DNA from: Belliella pelovolcani
GTDB taxonomy: Bacteria; Bacteroidota; Bacteroidia; Cytophagales; Cyclobacteriaceae
Length of the DNA: 64,000 bases
Assembly: GCF_900156785.1 (NCBI RefSeq)
Contig: NZ_FTOP01000002.1
Coordinates: 124,001 to 188,000, forward strand
Reading direction: 5' to 3'
Under the pieces are notes generated by a model that was not told the origin of the DNA, did not search any database, and saw nothing but the letters and a program-made list of their open reading frames with translations. Every line of letters starts with the position of its first letter. Position 1 is the first letter of the stretch. Shown here piece after piece: positions 1 through 7,843 of the stretch. Made by a program: the position numbers and the translations under genes.

Positions 1-19
1 GTTTAAAATCTAAAAACAA

Positions 20-610
20 ATGAAAAAAGCATTAATCCCTATTCTTGTCATTGCTCTTATTGGGCTATTTGTCTACACCAAAGCAGTAGGCGTTTACAAT
101 ACTTTTGTACAAACAGAAGAAACCATCAATGGACAGTGGGCTGAAGTTGAAACCCAATATCAAAGAAGAGCCGATCTGATTCCTAACCTGGTCAACACAG
201 TGAAAGGTTATGCGGATTTTGAACAACAAACCTTAACCAATGTGATCGAAGCCAGATCCAAAGCGACCGCTATCACCTTGCAAGCAGATGATCTTACACC
301 TGAAAATCTTGCCAAATTCCAACAAGCTCAGGATCAGCTCAGTGGCTCACTCAGCAGGCTTTTAGTAGCGGTAGAAAGATATCCAGACTTGAAAGCCAAT
401 CAAAATTTCCTAGAACTTCAGGCGCAGCTTGAAGGTACTGAAAACCGGATCGCAGTAGCCAGAAGAAACTTCAACCAGTCTGTCCAGGGATATAATTCCA
501 ACCTAAGAACCTTCCCCAACAATATTTTTGCGGGATGGTATGGTTTTGAGAGAAAAGGTTACTTTGAGGCTACTGCAGGTGCAGAAAATGCCCCAACTGT
601 AGAATTTTAA
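20..610 (+). CDS. LemA family membrane protein
   Basis: The 196-residue protein has an N-terminal membrane anchor (about residues 4-22) followed by the helical LemA domain. Family signatures seen are RADLIPNLVNTVKGYA near residue 50 and ERYPDLKANQNFLELQ near 120, then LEGTENRIAVARRNFN. Length is normal for the family. LemA proteins are inner-membrane proteins of poorly defined function. They are often encoded next to TPM-domain proteins, as here, where two follow within 10 and 4 bases, so the three genes are probably one envelope-related operon. The ATG lies 19 bases from the window edge, so the promoter is mostly outside. Confidence 0.93.
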   Translation: MKKALIPILVIALIGLFVYTKAVGVYNTFVQTEETINGQWAEVETQYQRRADLIPNLVNTVKGYADFEQQTLTNVIEARSKATAITLQADDLTPENLAKFQQAQDQLSGSLSRLLVAVERYPDLKANQNFLELQAQLEGTENRIAVARRNFNQSVQGYNSNLRTFPNNIFAGWYGFERKGYFEATAGAENAPTVEF

Positions 611-620
611 ATCAATAATC

Positions 621-1055
621 ATGGCAGAAAAACTATTCAGCACAGCTGACCGAGAAATCATCATCGAAGCGATCAGAGCTGCCGAAAAAGAAACTTCGGG
701 AGAGATTCAAGTACACATCGAAAACCATACAAGTGGTGATGTATTGGATCGTGCTGCTGAAGTATTCGAAACCCTCAAAATGCACCAAACACAGCACCGC
801 AATGCGGTGCTTTTTTATCTTGCTGTAGAAGACCACCAATTCGCTATATTGGGCGATGCAGGCATCAATCGGGTCGTGCCTAAAAACTTCTGGGAAAATA
901 TCAAAGAAGAAATGATCGTCCATTTCAAAAAAGGATCATACACGGAGGGCTTGAGAAAAGGCATAGAAATGTCTGGTCAACAATTGCAGCAACATTTTCC
1001 ATTCGAACAAAAAGGAGACATCAACGAGCTCCCTGATGAAATATCCTTTGGATAA
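621..1055 (+). CDS. TPM-domain protein, short soluble form
   Basis: The 144-residue protein has no signal peptide or membrane segment. The TPM fold is recognisable from IIIEAIRAAEKETSGEIQVHIE near the N-terminus and AILGDAGINRVVP further on. This fold is the one in the YgcG and Psb32 families, some of which have phosphatase activity. It lies between lemA and a second, secreted TPM protein, so it may be a cytoplasmic partner of the same membrane system. The substrate is unknown. Confidence 0.85.
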   Translation: MAEKLFSTADREIIIEAIRAAEKETSGEIQVHIENHTSGDVLDRAAEVFETLKMHQTQHRNAVLFYLAVEDHQFAILGDAGINRVVPKNFWENIKEEMIVHFKKGSYTEGLRKGIEMSGQQLQQHFPFEQKGDINELPDEISFG

Positions 1056-1059
1056 AAAC

Positions 1060-1869
1060 ATGATCAAAAACACAATTTTCACCCTTATCATCTTATTTTC
1101 ATTGACCCTGACAGGTTGGACTCAAGGAGACTTTCCAGAAAAACCCAACCCTCCTAAACTTGTCAATGACTTCTCCAATACACTTTCTGATCTAGAGATC
1201 CGAAAGTTAGAAAGTAAACTTCTTGCTTACAATGACAGCACTTCCTCCCAGGTGAGCATCGTTCTGATCAATTCTGTAGGTCCTTATGATATCAGTGACT
1301 ACGCTTTTCAACTTGGGGATCGTTGGGGAATTGGAAGGAAAGAAAAAGATAACGGCATCTTGATCCTTGCAGCCATGAAGGATAGGAAAGTATTCATAGC
1401 CACTGGATATGGGATGGAAGGTGCTATTCCTGATGCTCTAGCCAAAAGGATTGTAGACCAGTTGATTGTGCCAAATTTCCGCATGGAATCTTATTATACG
1501 GGTCTGGACAAGGCCACAGATATGATATTCAAATTGGCTTCAGGGGAGTACCAAGCAGACAAAGTAACATCAAGTGGTAATTCAGGTGGAGCTTTATTGA
1601 TGTTTTTGTTTTTCATCTTCATTTTCGTGATTCTACCAATGATCAAAAACAGAAAGGACAATGATAACCACATGGGTGGTAAAGGCGGAGGAGTAGACCT
1701 CTTCACAACGATCATGCTAGCCAATATGCTCAAAGGAAGTAGCAGAGGAAAATTCGGTGACTTCTCTTCTGGAAGAGGAGGATTTGGAGGTGGTAGCTTT
1801 GGCGGGGGTTCATTTGGTGGATTTGGAGGTGGTAGCTTCGGTGGAGGTGGAGCTGGTGGAAGCTGGTAA
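1060..1869 (+). CDS. TPM-domain secreted/membrane protein (YgcG-like)
   Basis: A signal peptide (MIKNTIFTLIILFSLTLTG) precedes a TPM domain (about residues 35-155, with NGILILAAMKDRKVFIATGYG). A membrane segment follows near residues 175-193, then a Gly/Ser/Phe-rich tail of GGGSFGG-type repeats ending in W. This is the standard YgcG architecture. I chose the ATG at 1060 because it begins the signal peptide; the in-frame ATG at 1036 lies inside the previous gene and adds charged residues. It is the third gene of the lemA-TPM-TPM cluster. Confidence 0.9.
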   Translation: MIKNTIFTLIILFSLTLTGWTQGDFPEKPNPPKLVNDFSNTLSDLEIRKLESKLLAYNDSTSSQVSIVLINSVGPYDISDYAFQLGDRWGIGRKEKDNGILILAAMKDRKVFIATGYGMEGAIPDALAKRIVDQLIVPNFRMESYYTGLDKATDMIFKLASGEYQADKVTSSGNSGGALLMFLFFIFIFVILPMIKNRKDNDNHMGGKGGGVDLFTTIMLANMLKGSSRGKFGDFSSGRGGFGGGSFGGGSFGGFGGGSFGGGGAGGSW

Positions 1870-1873
1870 AATA

Positions 1874-2578
1874 TTAATATCTACCTGCCGCAATGACGGC
1901 CATATCTACCTGTGCTACACCTGACTGATGTAGGGTGTTGGCACAGGCTACCAAGGTAGCACCTGTGGTCATCACATCATCTACTAGAAGGACACGAAGC
2001 CATGATGTTGCATGACGACTTTTAGCTACTTCAAAGACAGCAGCCACATTTTGGATGCGCTCAATTCTAGATTTTTTAGTTTGTGTTTCAGTATATATAG
2101 ATCGGTGAAGCAATTGCTCAAAAGGAATATTCATAGCTTCCGAAATGCCTCTTGCAAATTGCTCACTTTGATTATAGCCCCTTCTTCTCATCTTTTGAGG
2201 ATGGAGAGGAACAGCTACGATGACATCCCAATAATCCTTAAACCCATGATTGAGCAGCAAGTGTCCGTATAAACTTCCCAATTCCAAACCTATTTCAGGT
2301 TTATTTTTGTACTTCAATAGATGCAAGAGTTGTTGACTTACACCTTTTTTGGTAAAGCGAAGAAAAGACATCACCAAACCTGGTTTCGTTAAGCCCATTA
2401 TTTTGGTAACCAAGTCATTATTCTGAGGCTGTAGGTGGTAATTGGTGATAGGAAGCCGTGCTATACAAGCTTTACAAAGTGTCTTTTCAAAATCAAAGAG
2501 ACTCCTTTTACAGCTGGCGCAGGTTTTTGGAAAAACCAGAGCCAAAAAATCTTCCCAAAATGTGAAACGCATATCCAA
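1874..2578 (-). CDS. comF: ComF family phosphoribosyltransferase-like protein
   Basis: The 234-residue protein has an N-terminal zinc-finger pattern (C20, C23, C35, C38) and a type I phosphoribosyltransferase fold. The PRPP-binding loop VLLVDDVMTTGAT is near residues 197-209. ComF proteins take part in uptake or processing of transforming DNA in naturally competent bacteria, though many hosts are not known to be competent. The gene is convergent with the TPM gene (4 bases apart) and divergent from the AhpD-like gene, so it is its own unit. The ATG at residue 3 is an equally possible start. Confidence 0.9.
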   Translation of the reverse strand: MDMRFTFWEDFLALVFPKTCASCKRSLFDFEKTLCKACIARLPITNYHLQPQNNDLVTKIMGLTKPGLVMSFLRFTKKGVSQQLLHLLKYKNKPEIGLELGSLYGHLLLNHGFKDYWDVIVAVPLHPQKMRRRGYNQSEQFARGISEAMNIPFEQLLHRSIYTETQTKKSRIERIQNVAAVFEVAKSRHATSWLRVLLVDDVMTTGATLVACANTLHQSGVAQVDMAVIAAGRY

Positions 2579-2644
2579 AAAGGCTTGTTAGAACTGAATG
2601 ACAGCAAAATACCTGTTATATTTGCCAGTTAATTAAAAACTTAT

Positions 2645-3007
2645 TTGAATTTAATGAATTTAATAGAAGAATTCAACGATTATAGAAGCCGCATGAATGA
2701 AAAAATCATGTCGGCCGACAATAAGGTGATCAAGCGTTTTTTCAACCTTGATACCAATGCTTATGCAGCTGGTGCTGTAGACGTCAAAACCAAAGAAATG
2801 ATTGGTCTCGCTTGTTCCATGGTATTGAGATGTGACGACTGTATCAAATACCACCTTGGGAAATCTTACGAAGCTGGATTGAGCAAAGAGGAGGTTTTTG
2901 AAGTGTTTTCCATTGCCACATTGATAGGAGGATCCATTGTGATTCCACATTTGAGGAGAGCAGCGGAATATTGGGAAGCTTTGGAACAAAACAATCAGGA
3001 TGTTTAA
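2645..3007 (+). CDS. Carboxymuconolactone decarboxylase / AhpD-like protein
   Basis: The 120-residue single-domain protein carries the AhpD-type redox motif C63-x-x-C66-x-x-x-H70 (LRCDDCIKYH), followed by the helical segment GLSKEEVFEVFSIATLIGGS. Proteins of this type use the cysteine pair for peroxidase or disulfide chemistry. No dedicated peroxiredoxin gene lies nearby, so the physiological partner is unknown. It overlaps the next gene by 8 bases, which implies translational coupling. Confidence 0.88.
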   Translation: MNLMNLIEEFNDYRSRMNEKIMSADNKVIKRFFNLDTNAYAAGAVDVKTKEMIGLACSMVLRCDDCIKYHLGKSYEAGLSKEEVFEVFSIATLIGGSIVIPHLRRAAEYWEALEQNNQDV

Positions 3008-3362
3008 GAAAGATTTAGACCTTGAAAAACGCTGGGGAAAATTATTGATTGGTATTCATGAACTGATTGGCAAAAAACCTGCGGATCTCAATGGTGTATT
3101 ATTTCTCATCGGTGTACAAGAACTCGGTCAGGGGAATAAAACGTTCACCAAAGAGCAAAAGCAAGATTTGATGCACATTGCAATTTGTAAAGTCCTCAGT
3201 TTGGCTGGATTCTATGAACTTGATTACATTGATCAAGATGGATGGCCACATTGGAAACTACTCAAAAAGCTGCCACACCTGAACACCATAGACCAAGAGA
3301 AATTCTTAAAAATCCAAGTATTAGAATACTTTGAGCAAGAATTTGACATTGAGATTAAATAA
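3000..3362 (+). CDS. Conserved hypothetical protein, 120 aa
   Basis: I do not recognise the family with certainty. The small soluble protein (FKKDLDLEKRWGKLLIGIHELIGKKPADLNGVLFLIGVQELG) has no signal peptide or membrane segment and looks largely helical. Its start overlaps the AhpD-like gene by 8 bases and exonuclease III begins 14 bases after it. The three are likely co-transcribed, which hints at an oxidative-stress or DNA-repair context without proving a function. Confidence 0.75.
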   Translation: MFKKDLDLEKRWGKLLIGIHELIGKKPADLNGVLFLIGVQELGQGNKTFTKEQKQDLMHIAICKVLSLAGFYELDYIDQDGWPHWKLLKKLPHLNTIDQEKFLKIQVLEYFEQEFDIEIK

Positions 3363-3376
3363 AAAATCTAATTAGC

Positions 3377-4135
3377 ATGAAAATCGTATCCTACAATGTA
3401 AACGGAATTCGCGCAGCCCTAAATAAGGGTTTTGCAGATTGGTTGAAAGCCACGGATCCGGATATCATTGGCCTTCAAGAAGTGAAAGCCATAGAAAATC
3501 AAATAGATCGCAGCATCTTTGAAGATATGGGATACGAGATCTATTGGTATCCTGCCGTCAAAAAAGGATACAGCGGTACGGCTATTTTGACAAAACAAAA
3601 ACCAAAGCATGTGGTCTATGGAATAGGGATAGATGCATATGATGACGAGGGAAGAACGATCAGAGCAGATTTTGAGGACTTTTCCTTTATTTCAGCCTAT
3701 TTCCCATCTGGAACTACAGGAGATATAAGACAAGACTTCAAATATCAGTTTTTGGACGACATTTATGGCTACACACAGGATTTGATCAAAAAATTACCTA
3801 ATTTGATTCTCAGTGGAGATTATAACATTTGTCATAAACCCATAGACATTCATAATCCTGTTTCAAACAAAAATTCATCAGGATTTTTGCCAGAAGAGAG
3901 AGCTTGGATGGATAAGTTTACTGAAAATGGCTTTACGGACAGTTTCAGAATGTTCAACACAGATCCACATCATTATACTTGGTGGAGCTACAGAGCAGGC
4001 GCGAGGGGCAAAAACTTAGGTTGGCGGATAGATTATCACATGGTCACAGATTCAATGCAAAAAAGGGTAAAAAGATCTATCATCTTACCTGAGGCAAAAC
4101 ATTCTGATCATTGTCCAATAATGATAGAAATATAG
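3377..4135 (+). CDS. xth: Exodeoxyribonuclease III (AP endonuclease)
   Basis: The 252-residue protein is an endonuclease/exonuclease/phosphatase-fold enzyme that cuts abasic sites and trims 3' ends in base-excision repair. It shows KIVSYNVNGIRAAL with N7, the metal-binding glutamate in IIGLQEVKA (E35), SGDYNICHKPIDIHNP with the catalytic Asp/Asn pair, the WWSYRAGARGKNLGWRIDY block, and the terminal SDHCPI histidine. Length is typical. It follows a redox protein and a small unknown gene in the same direction. Confidence 0.96.
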   Translation: MKIVSYNVNGIRAALNKGFADWLKATDPDIIGLQEVKAIENQIDRSIFEDMGYEIYWYPAVKKGYSGTAILTKQKPKHVVYGIGIDAYDDEGRTIRADFEDFSFISAYFPSGTTGDIRQDFKYQFLDDIYGYTQDLIKKLPNLILSGDYNICHKPIDIHNPVSNKNSSGFLPEERAWMDKFTENGFTDSFRMFNTDPHHYTWWSYRAGARGKNLGWRIDYHMVTDSMQKRVKRSIILPEAKHSDHCPIMIEI

Positions 4136-4180
4136 ACTTGATATAAATAAATTAAATATTCATTACTCAATAAAAGCTTC

Positions 4181-4579
4181 ATGAAATCTATTAAAATTTC
4201 AATCCCTTCTCTGATTGAGAATATTAAAATCATAGAAAGCTTCATCGATAATGCGCGTGAAAAATTTCACATCGATGATGATATCTATGGAAATATCATG
4301 ATTTCGGTTACCGAATGTGTCAGCAATGCCATCTTACATGGTAATGAAGGTGATGCAAACAAAATAGTAAATCTGGAGCTCCATTTTGAAGACGAGCAGA
4401 TTCAATTTGTAATTACTGATCAAGGTTCTGGATTTGACTACGAACATTTAGAGGATCCCACTGCACCTGAAAATTTAGAGAAGGCGGGTGGAAGAGGAAT
4501 CTTCATCATGAAGCATTTATCAGATCATGTTGCATTTGAGGATGAGGGAAGAAAAACCATTCTAACATTTTACATGTAA
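4181..4579 (+). CDS. RsbW-like ATP-binding protein (anti-sigma-type serine kinase)
   Basis: The 132-residue protein consists only of a GHKL ATPase domain. The N-box is TECVSNAILHGN, the G1-box DQGSGFD, and the G2 loop GGRGIFIMKHLSD. It lacks a phospho-acceptor histidine domain, which fits the RsbW/SpoIIAB class of serine kinases that control sigma factors through anti-anti-sigma partners. No STAS partner or sigma factor is encoded nearby. The stop is 3 bases before ybeY, so the two are probably co-transcribed. Confidence 0.88.
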   Translation: MKSIKISIPSLIENIKIIESFIDNAREKFHIDDDIYGNIMISVTECVSNAILHGNEGDANKIVNLELHFEDEQIQFVITDQGSGFDYEHLEDPTAPENLEKAGGRGIFIMKHLSDHVAFEDEGRKTILTFYM

Positions 4580-4582
4580 GTT

Positions 4583-5008
4583 ATGGCCATTTCCTTTTTT
4601 GACGAGGATGCAAAGTTTAATCTCAACCAAAAGTTAAAATACAAAAAATGGTTGAAGGAGATAGCTCTAAGAGAAGAATACAAAATTGGAGAGTTGAATT
4701 ATATCTTCTGTTCTGACGAGTACCTCTACAATATCAACTTAGAATACCTAGATCATGATACTTATACTGATATCATCACATTCGACAATTCAGAAGTAGA
4801 AAGTTTAATTGAAGGAGATATATTTATCAGTATCGATAGGGTAAAGGAAAATGCCATCAAAGAGAATGAAGGTTTTGACCACGAACTCAGACGAGTATTG
4901 AGTCATGGACTTCTTCACTTATTGGGCTATAAAGACAAAACCAAAAAAGAAGCTGACCTAATGAGAAAAATGGAAAATCAATCCATTCAACTCTTCGATA
5001 AAATATAA
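4583..5008 (+). CDS. ybeY: Endoribonuclease YbeY (16S rRNA maturation)
   Basis: The 141-residue metal-dependent RNase is needed for 16S rRNA 3'-end processing and ribosome quality control. The family block is HGLLHLLGYKD (from residue 108), with metal ligands H108 and H112. The third ligand position, histidine in E. coli YbeY, is D118 here (GYKDKT). I believe this variant is usual in Bacteroidota, but I cannot check it here. The YTDIITFDNS segment is also typical. The first parS palindrome begins one base after the stop codon. Confidence 0.94.
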   Translation: MAISFFDEDAKFNLNQKLKYKKWLKEIALREEYKIGELNYIFCSDEYLYNINLEYLDHDTYTDIITFDNSEVESLIEGDIFISIDRVKENAIKENEGFDHELRRVLSHGLLHLLGYKDKTKKEADLMRKMENQSIQLFDKI

Positions 5009-5024
5009 TGTTCCACGTGGAACA
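5009..5024. other. parS centromere site 1 (ParB binding)
   Basis: The 16-base perfect palindrome TGTTCCACGTGGAACA matches the near-universal chromosomal parS consensus TGTTNCACGTGNAACA at every defined position. It starts immediately after the ybeY stop codon. ParB loads here to organise and segregate the origin region. A second identical site lies 45 bases downstream. parB and parA themselves are not in the window. Confidence 0.9.
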
Positions 5025-5053
5025 GTGAAAATATTAAGCAAAGCAAAATCATG

Positions 5054-5069
5054 TGTTCCACGTGGAACA
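5054..5069. other. parS centromere site 2 (ParB binding)
   Basis: This is an identical 16-base TGTTCCACGTGGAACA; including flanking bases, 18 bases are palindromic (G...C added). It fills the ybeY-mnmG spacer together with site 1. It would read as MFHVEH if an upstream GTG (5053) were taken as the mnmG start, which is an annotation trap. It lies about 4.5 kb from the proposed origin, within the distance expected for parS. Confidence 0.9.
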
Positions 5070-5085
5070 CCAAAGTAAAAAATAT

Positions 5086-6951
5086 ATGTTTCCAAATTAT
5101 GATGTCATAGTAGTAGGGGCAGGGCATGCAGGCTGTGAGGCTGCACATGCAGCTGCGAAGATGGGTTCAAGGGTATTACTATGTACCATGAATATGAATA
5201 CTATTGCTCAGATGTCTTGTAATCCTGCCATGGGTGGAGTTGCAAAAGGACAAATAGTGAGAGAAATTGATGCTCTTGGTGGAATGTCAGGAATAATTTC
5301 TGATAAATCCATGATTCAATTTAGAATGCTAAATAGATCAAAAGGTCCTGCTATGTGGTCTCCAAGAACACAAAATGACAGAATGAGATTTGCTGAAGAA
5401 TGGAGATTAGCATTAGAACAAACACCAAACGTAGATTTTTGGCAAGAAATGATTACCGGTTTGCTTGTAAAAGATAAACAAGTAATTGGCGTAAGGACAA
5501 GCATAGGCTTAGAAATAAAGGGTAAATCAGTTGTCTTAACAAACGGAACTTTCTTAAATGGCTTGATACATATAGGTGAAAAGCAATTCGGTGGGGGAAG
5601 AACAGGGGAAGGAGCAGCGAGAGGAATTACCGAACAACTAGTTCAGCTAGGTTTCGAAGCAGGAAGAATGAAAACGGGTACTCCACCTAGAGTAGATGGT
5701 AGATCATTGGATTATACCAAAATGGAAATCCAATATGGAGATGAAAATCCAGAAAAATTTTCATTTTCAGACGAAACAAAACCATTGACAAAACAACATA
5801 CCTGTTGGATAACCTACACCAATAAGGAAGTTCATCAAACACTTGAAACTGGGTTTGATCGCTCACCAATGTTCAATGGTAGAATCCAAGGATTAGGACC
5901 TAGATATTGTCCTTCCATAGAAGATAAAATCAATAGGTTTGCAGAAAGGGAAAGGCATCAAATCTTCGTAGAACCTGAAGGTTGGAATACAGTGGAAATG
6001 TATATCAATGGCTTTTCCACCTCATTGCCAGAAGATGTACAATATGAAGCCATGCGCAAAATTCCAGGATTTGAGAATGCAAAAATGTTCAGACCTGGGT
6101 ATGCCATAGAATATGACTTCTTTCCACCAACCCAGCTTAAACTTACATTAGAAACTCAGCTGATAGATAATCTATATTTTGCTGGTCAAATTAACGGTAC
6201 AACAGGTTATGAAGAAGCAGCATCGCAAGGATTGATTGCTGGTATCAACGCTTCGTTGAAAACACAGGAAAAAGATCCATTCTTACTCAAAAGATCTGAT
6301 GCTTATATAGGAGTATTGATCGATGATCTGATCAATAAAGGGACTGAGGAACCTTATAGAATGTTCACTTCAAGGGCTGAGTTCAGGTTGTTACTAAGAC
6401 AAGATAATGCTGATTTGAGATTGACTCAATTGGGTCATAGCATAGGATTGGCAGATAATACACGATTGGAAAAGATGCTGGACAAAAAGAACGATACAGC
6501 AAAACTCATCAACGATCTGAAACAAAAGAAACTTTCACCAGAGGGTATCAATGAAGGCTTGGAAGATCTAGAAACAGCAACTATCAAAGAAAAAATCACC
6601 ATTGATAAACTGATCAAAAGACCTCAATTGGGTATACTTGACATCATGAAACTCGATGATGAAATAGGACAATACCTCAGCAAATACGACAAGGAAGTAA
6701 TAGAACAAGCGGAAATACAAATCAAATATGAAAACTACCTTGAGAAAGAACAACAAATGGTAGAAAAATTGAGTAATATGGAAAATTATAAAATTCCATT
6801 AAACTTCGACTATCTTGCTGTAACCGCTCTTTCGGCTGAAGGAAGACAAAAATTACATAAAATCAAGCCTGAAACACTTGGCCAGGCATCGAGAATATCT
6901 GGTGTTTCACCTGCAGATTTGTCAATATTGACTGTTTACCTTGGTAGATAA
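5086..6951 (+). CDS. mnmG: tRNA uridine-5-carboxymethylaminomethyl modification enzyme MnmG (GidA)
   Basis: This FAD-dependent enzyme works with MnmE to install cmnm5U at the wobble position of several tRNAs. The 621-residue protein starts YDVIVVGAGHAGCEAA (FAD dinucleotide fold). It contains the family blocks MSCNPAMGGVAKGQIVREIDALGG, GRTGEGAARG, KTGTPPR and GQINGTTGYEEAA, and the C-terminal LSAEGRQKLHKIKPETLGQASRISG. I start it at the ATG at 5086, because an upstream GTG lies inside parS site 2. It is transcribed toward the proposed origin and its stop is one base before the next gene. Confidence 0.97.
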   Translation: MFPNYDVIVVGAGHAGCEAAHAAAKMGSRVLLCTMNMNTIAQMSCNPAMGGVAKGQIVREIDALGGMSGIISDKSMIQFRMLNRSKGPAMWSPRTQNDRMRFAEEWRLALEQTPNVDFWQEMITGLLVKDKQVIGVRTSIGLEIKGKSVVLTNGTFLNGLIHIGEKQFGGGRTGEGAARGITEQLVQLGFEAGRMKTGTPPRVDGRSLDYTKMEIQYGDENPEKFSFSDETKPLTKQHTCWITYTNKEVHQTLETGFDRSPMFNGRIQGLGPRYCPSIEDKINRFAERERHQIFVEPEGWNTVEMYINGFSTSLPEDVQYEAMRKIPGFENAKMFRPGYAIEYDFFPPTQLKLTLETQLIDNLYFAGQINGTTGYEEAASQGLIAGINASLKTQEKDPFLLKRSDAYIGVLIDDLINKGTEEPYRMFTSRAEFRLLLRQDNADLRLTQLGHSIGLADNTRLEKMLDKKNDTAKLINDLKQKKLSPEGINEGLEDLETATIKEKITIDKLIKRPQLGILDIMKLDDEIGQYLSKYDKEVIEQAEIQIKYENYLEKEQQMVEKLSNMENYKIPLNFDYLAVTALSAEGRQKLHKIKPETLGQASRISGVSPADLSILTVYLGR

Positions 6952-6952
6952 A

Positions 6953-7843
6953 ATGACTGAGAAACTAACACAATGCCCACTTTGCTCAAGTGGGCATTTT
7001 ATTAATTATCAAACAATAAAAGATTTTTCAGTAAGCAAAGAAGATTTCTTGCTATGCAAATGCAATTCCTGCACACTCATTTTTACTAATCCTAGACCAG
7101 ATAAAGAAAGTATTGGCAAATACTACGAATTTGAAGACTATATATCACACCAAGATCAAGCGAATAATCTTATTAATAGTTTATACAAATTAGTAAGAAG
7201 AATAACCTTAAAACAAAAAATAAAATGGATCAATACCATTCATAGAGGAAAAGGTAATTTATTAGACTATGGTTGTGGAACAGGATATTTTTTAAAAGCT
7301 GCATCTGAAGATGGCTGGAATGTAAAAGGAATAGAACCAAATAAACAAGCAAGAAATATTGCACAACAGTTTCAGCTAGATGTATCAGCTAACTTATCAG
7401 GAATAAATTCAGATAGTAAATTTGATATAATCACACTCTTCCATGTACTAGAACATATTCATAATCTGAAGGAGATTAGTCTATCTTTACGAGATAAATT
7501 GAATCCAAATGGAACATTATTAATAGCTGTACCAAATAAAGATTCATGGGACGCAAACAAATATCAAACTGATTGGGCAGCCTGGGATGTACCAAGACAT
7601 TTGTATCATTTCAATCAAATGACTATGAAAACATTGGCCAAAATGTTGGATATGCAAATCATATCATCCATACCAATGAAGTTTGATAGCTACTATGTCT
7701 CGCTTTTATCGGAAAAACACCAAGAAAAGAGAGGTATCAAAGCATTATTTAGTGGCTTTATAAATGGATTGAAATCAAACTATTGGGCCAAAAATAACCA
7801 AGACAATTATTCAAGTATTTTGTTTATTCTAAAGAAAAAATGA
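6953..7843 (+). CDS. SAM-dependent methyltransferase with N-terminal zinc ribbon
   Basis: The 296-residue protein begins with a CPLC...CKCNSC zinc-ribbon pattern (about residues 8-40). A class I methyltransferase domain follows with motif I LLDYGCGTGYFLKAA and the post-motif DIITLFHVLEHIHNL. This zinc-ribbon plus Methyltransf_23 architecture is often seen near sugar or surface-glycan genes, but the substrate cannot be read here. The ATG at 6953 follows the mnmG stop by one base, and its end overlaps the lipoprotein gene by 4 bases (ATGA). The gene is noticeably AT-rich. Confidence 0.88.
   Translation: MTEKLTQCPLCSSGHFINYQTIKDFSVSKEDFLLCKCNSCTLIFTNPRPDKESIGKYYEFEDYISHQDQANNLINSLYKLVRRITLKQKIKWINTIHRGKGNLLDYGCGTGYFLKAASEDGWNVKGIEPNKQARNIAQQFQLDVSANLSGINSDSKFDIITLFHVLEHIHNLKEISLSLRDKLNPNGTLLIAVPNKDSWDANKYQTDWAAWDVPRHLYHFNQMTMKTLAKMLDMQIISSIPMKFDSYYVSLLSEKHQEKRGIKALFSGFINGLKSNYWAKNNQDNYSSILFILKKK

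Noticed and set aside
1790-1866. Tandem DNA repeat
   Set aside because: It encodes the Gly/Ser/Phe-rich tail expected of YgcG-type proteins, so the repetition is coding.
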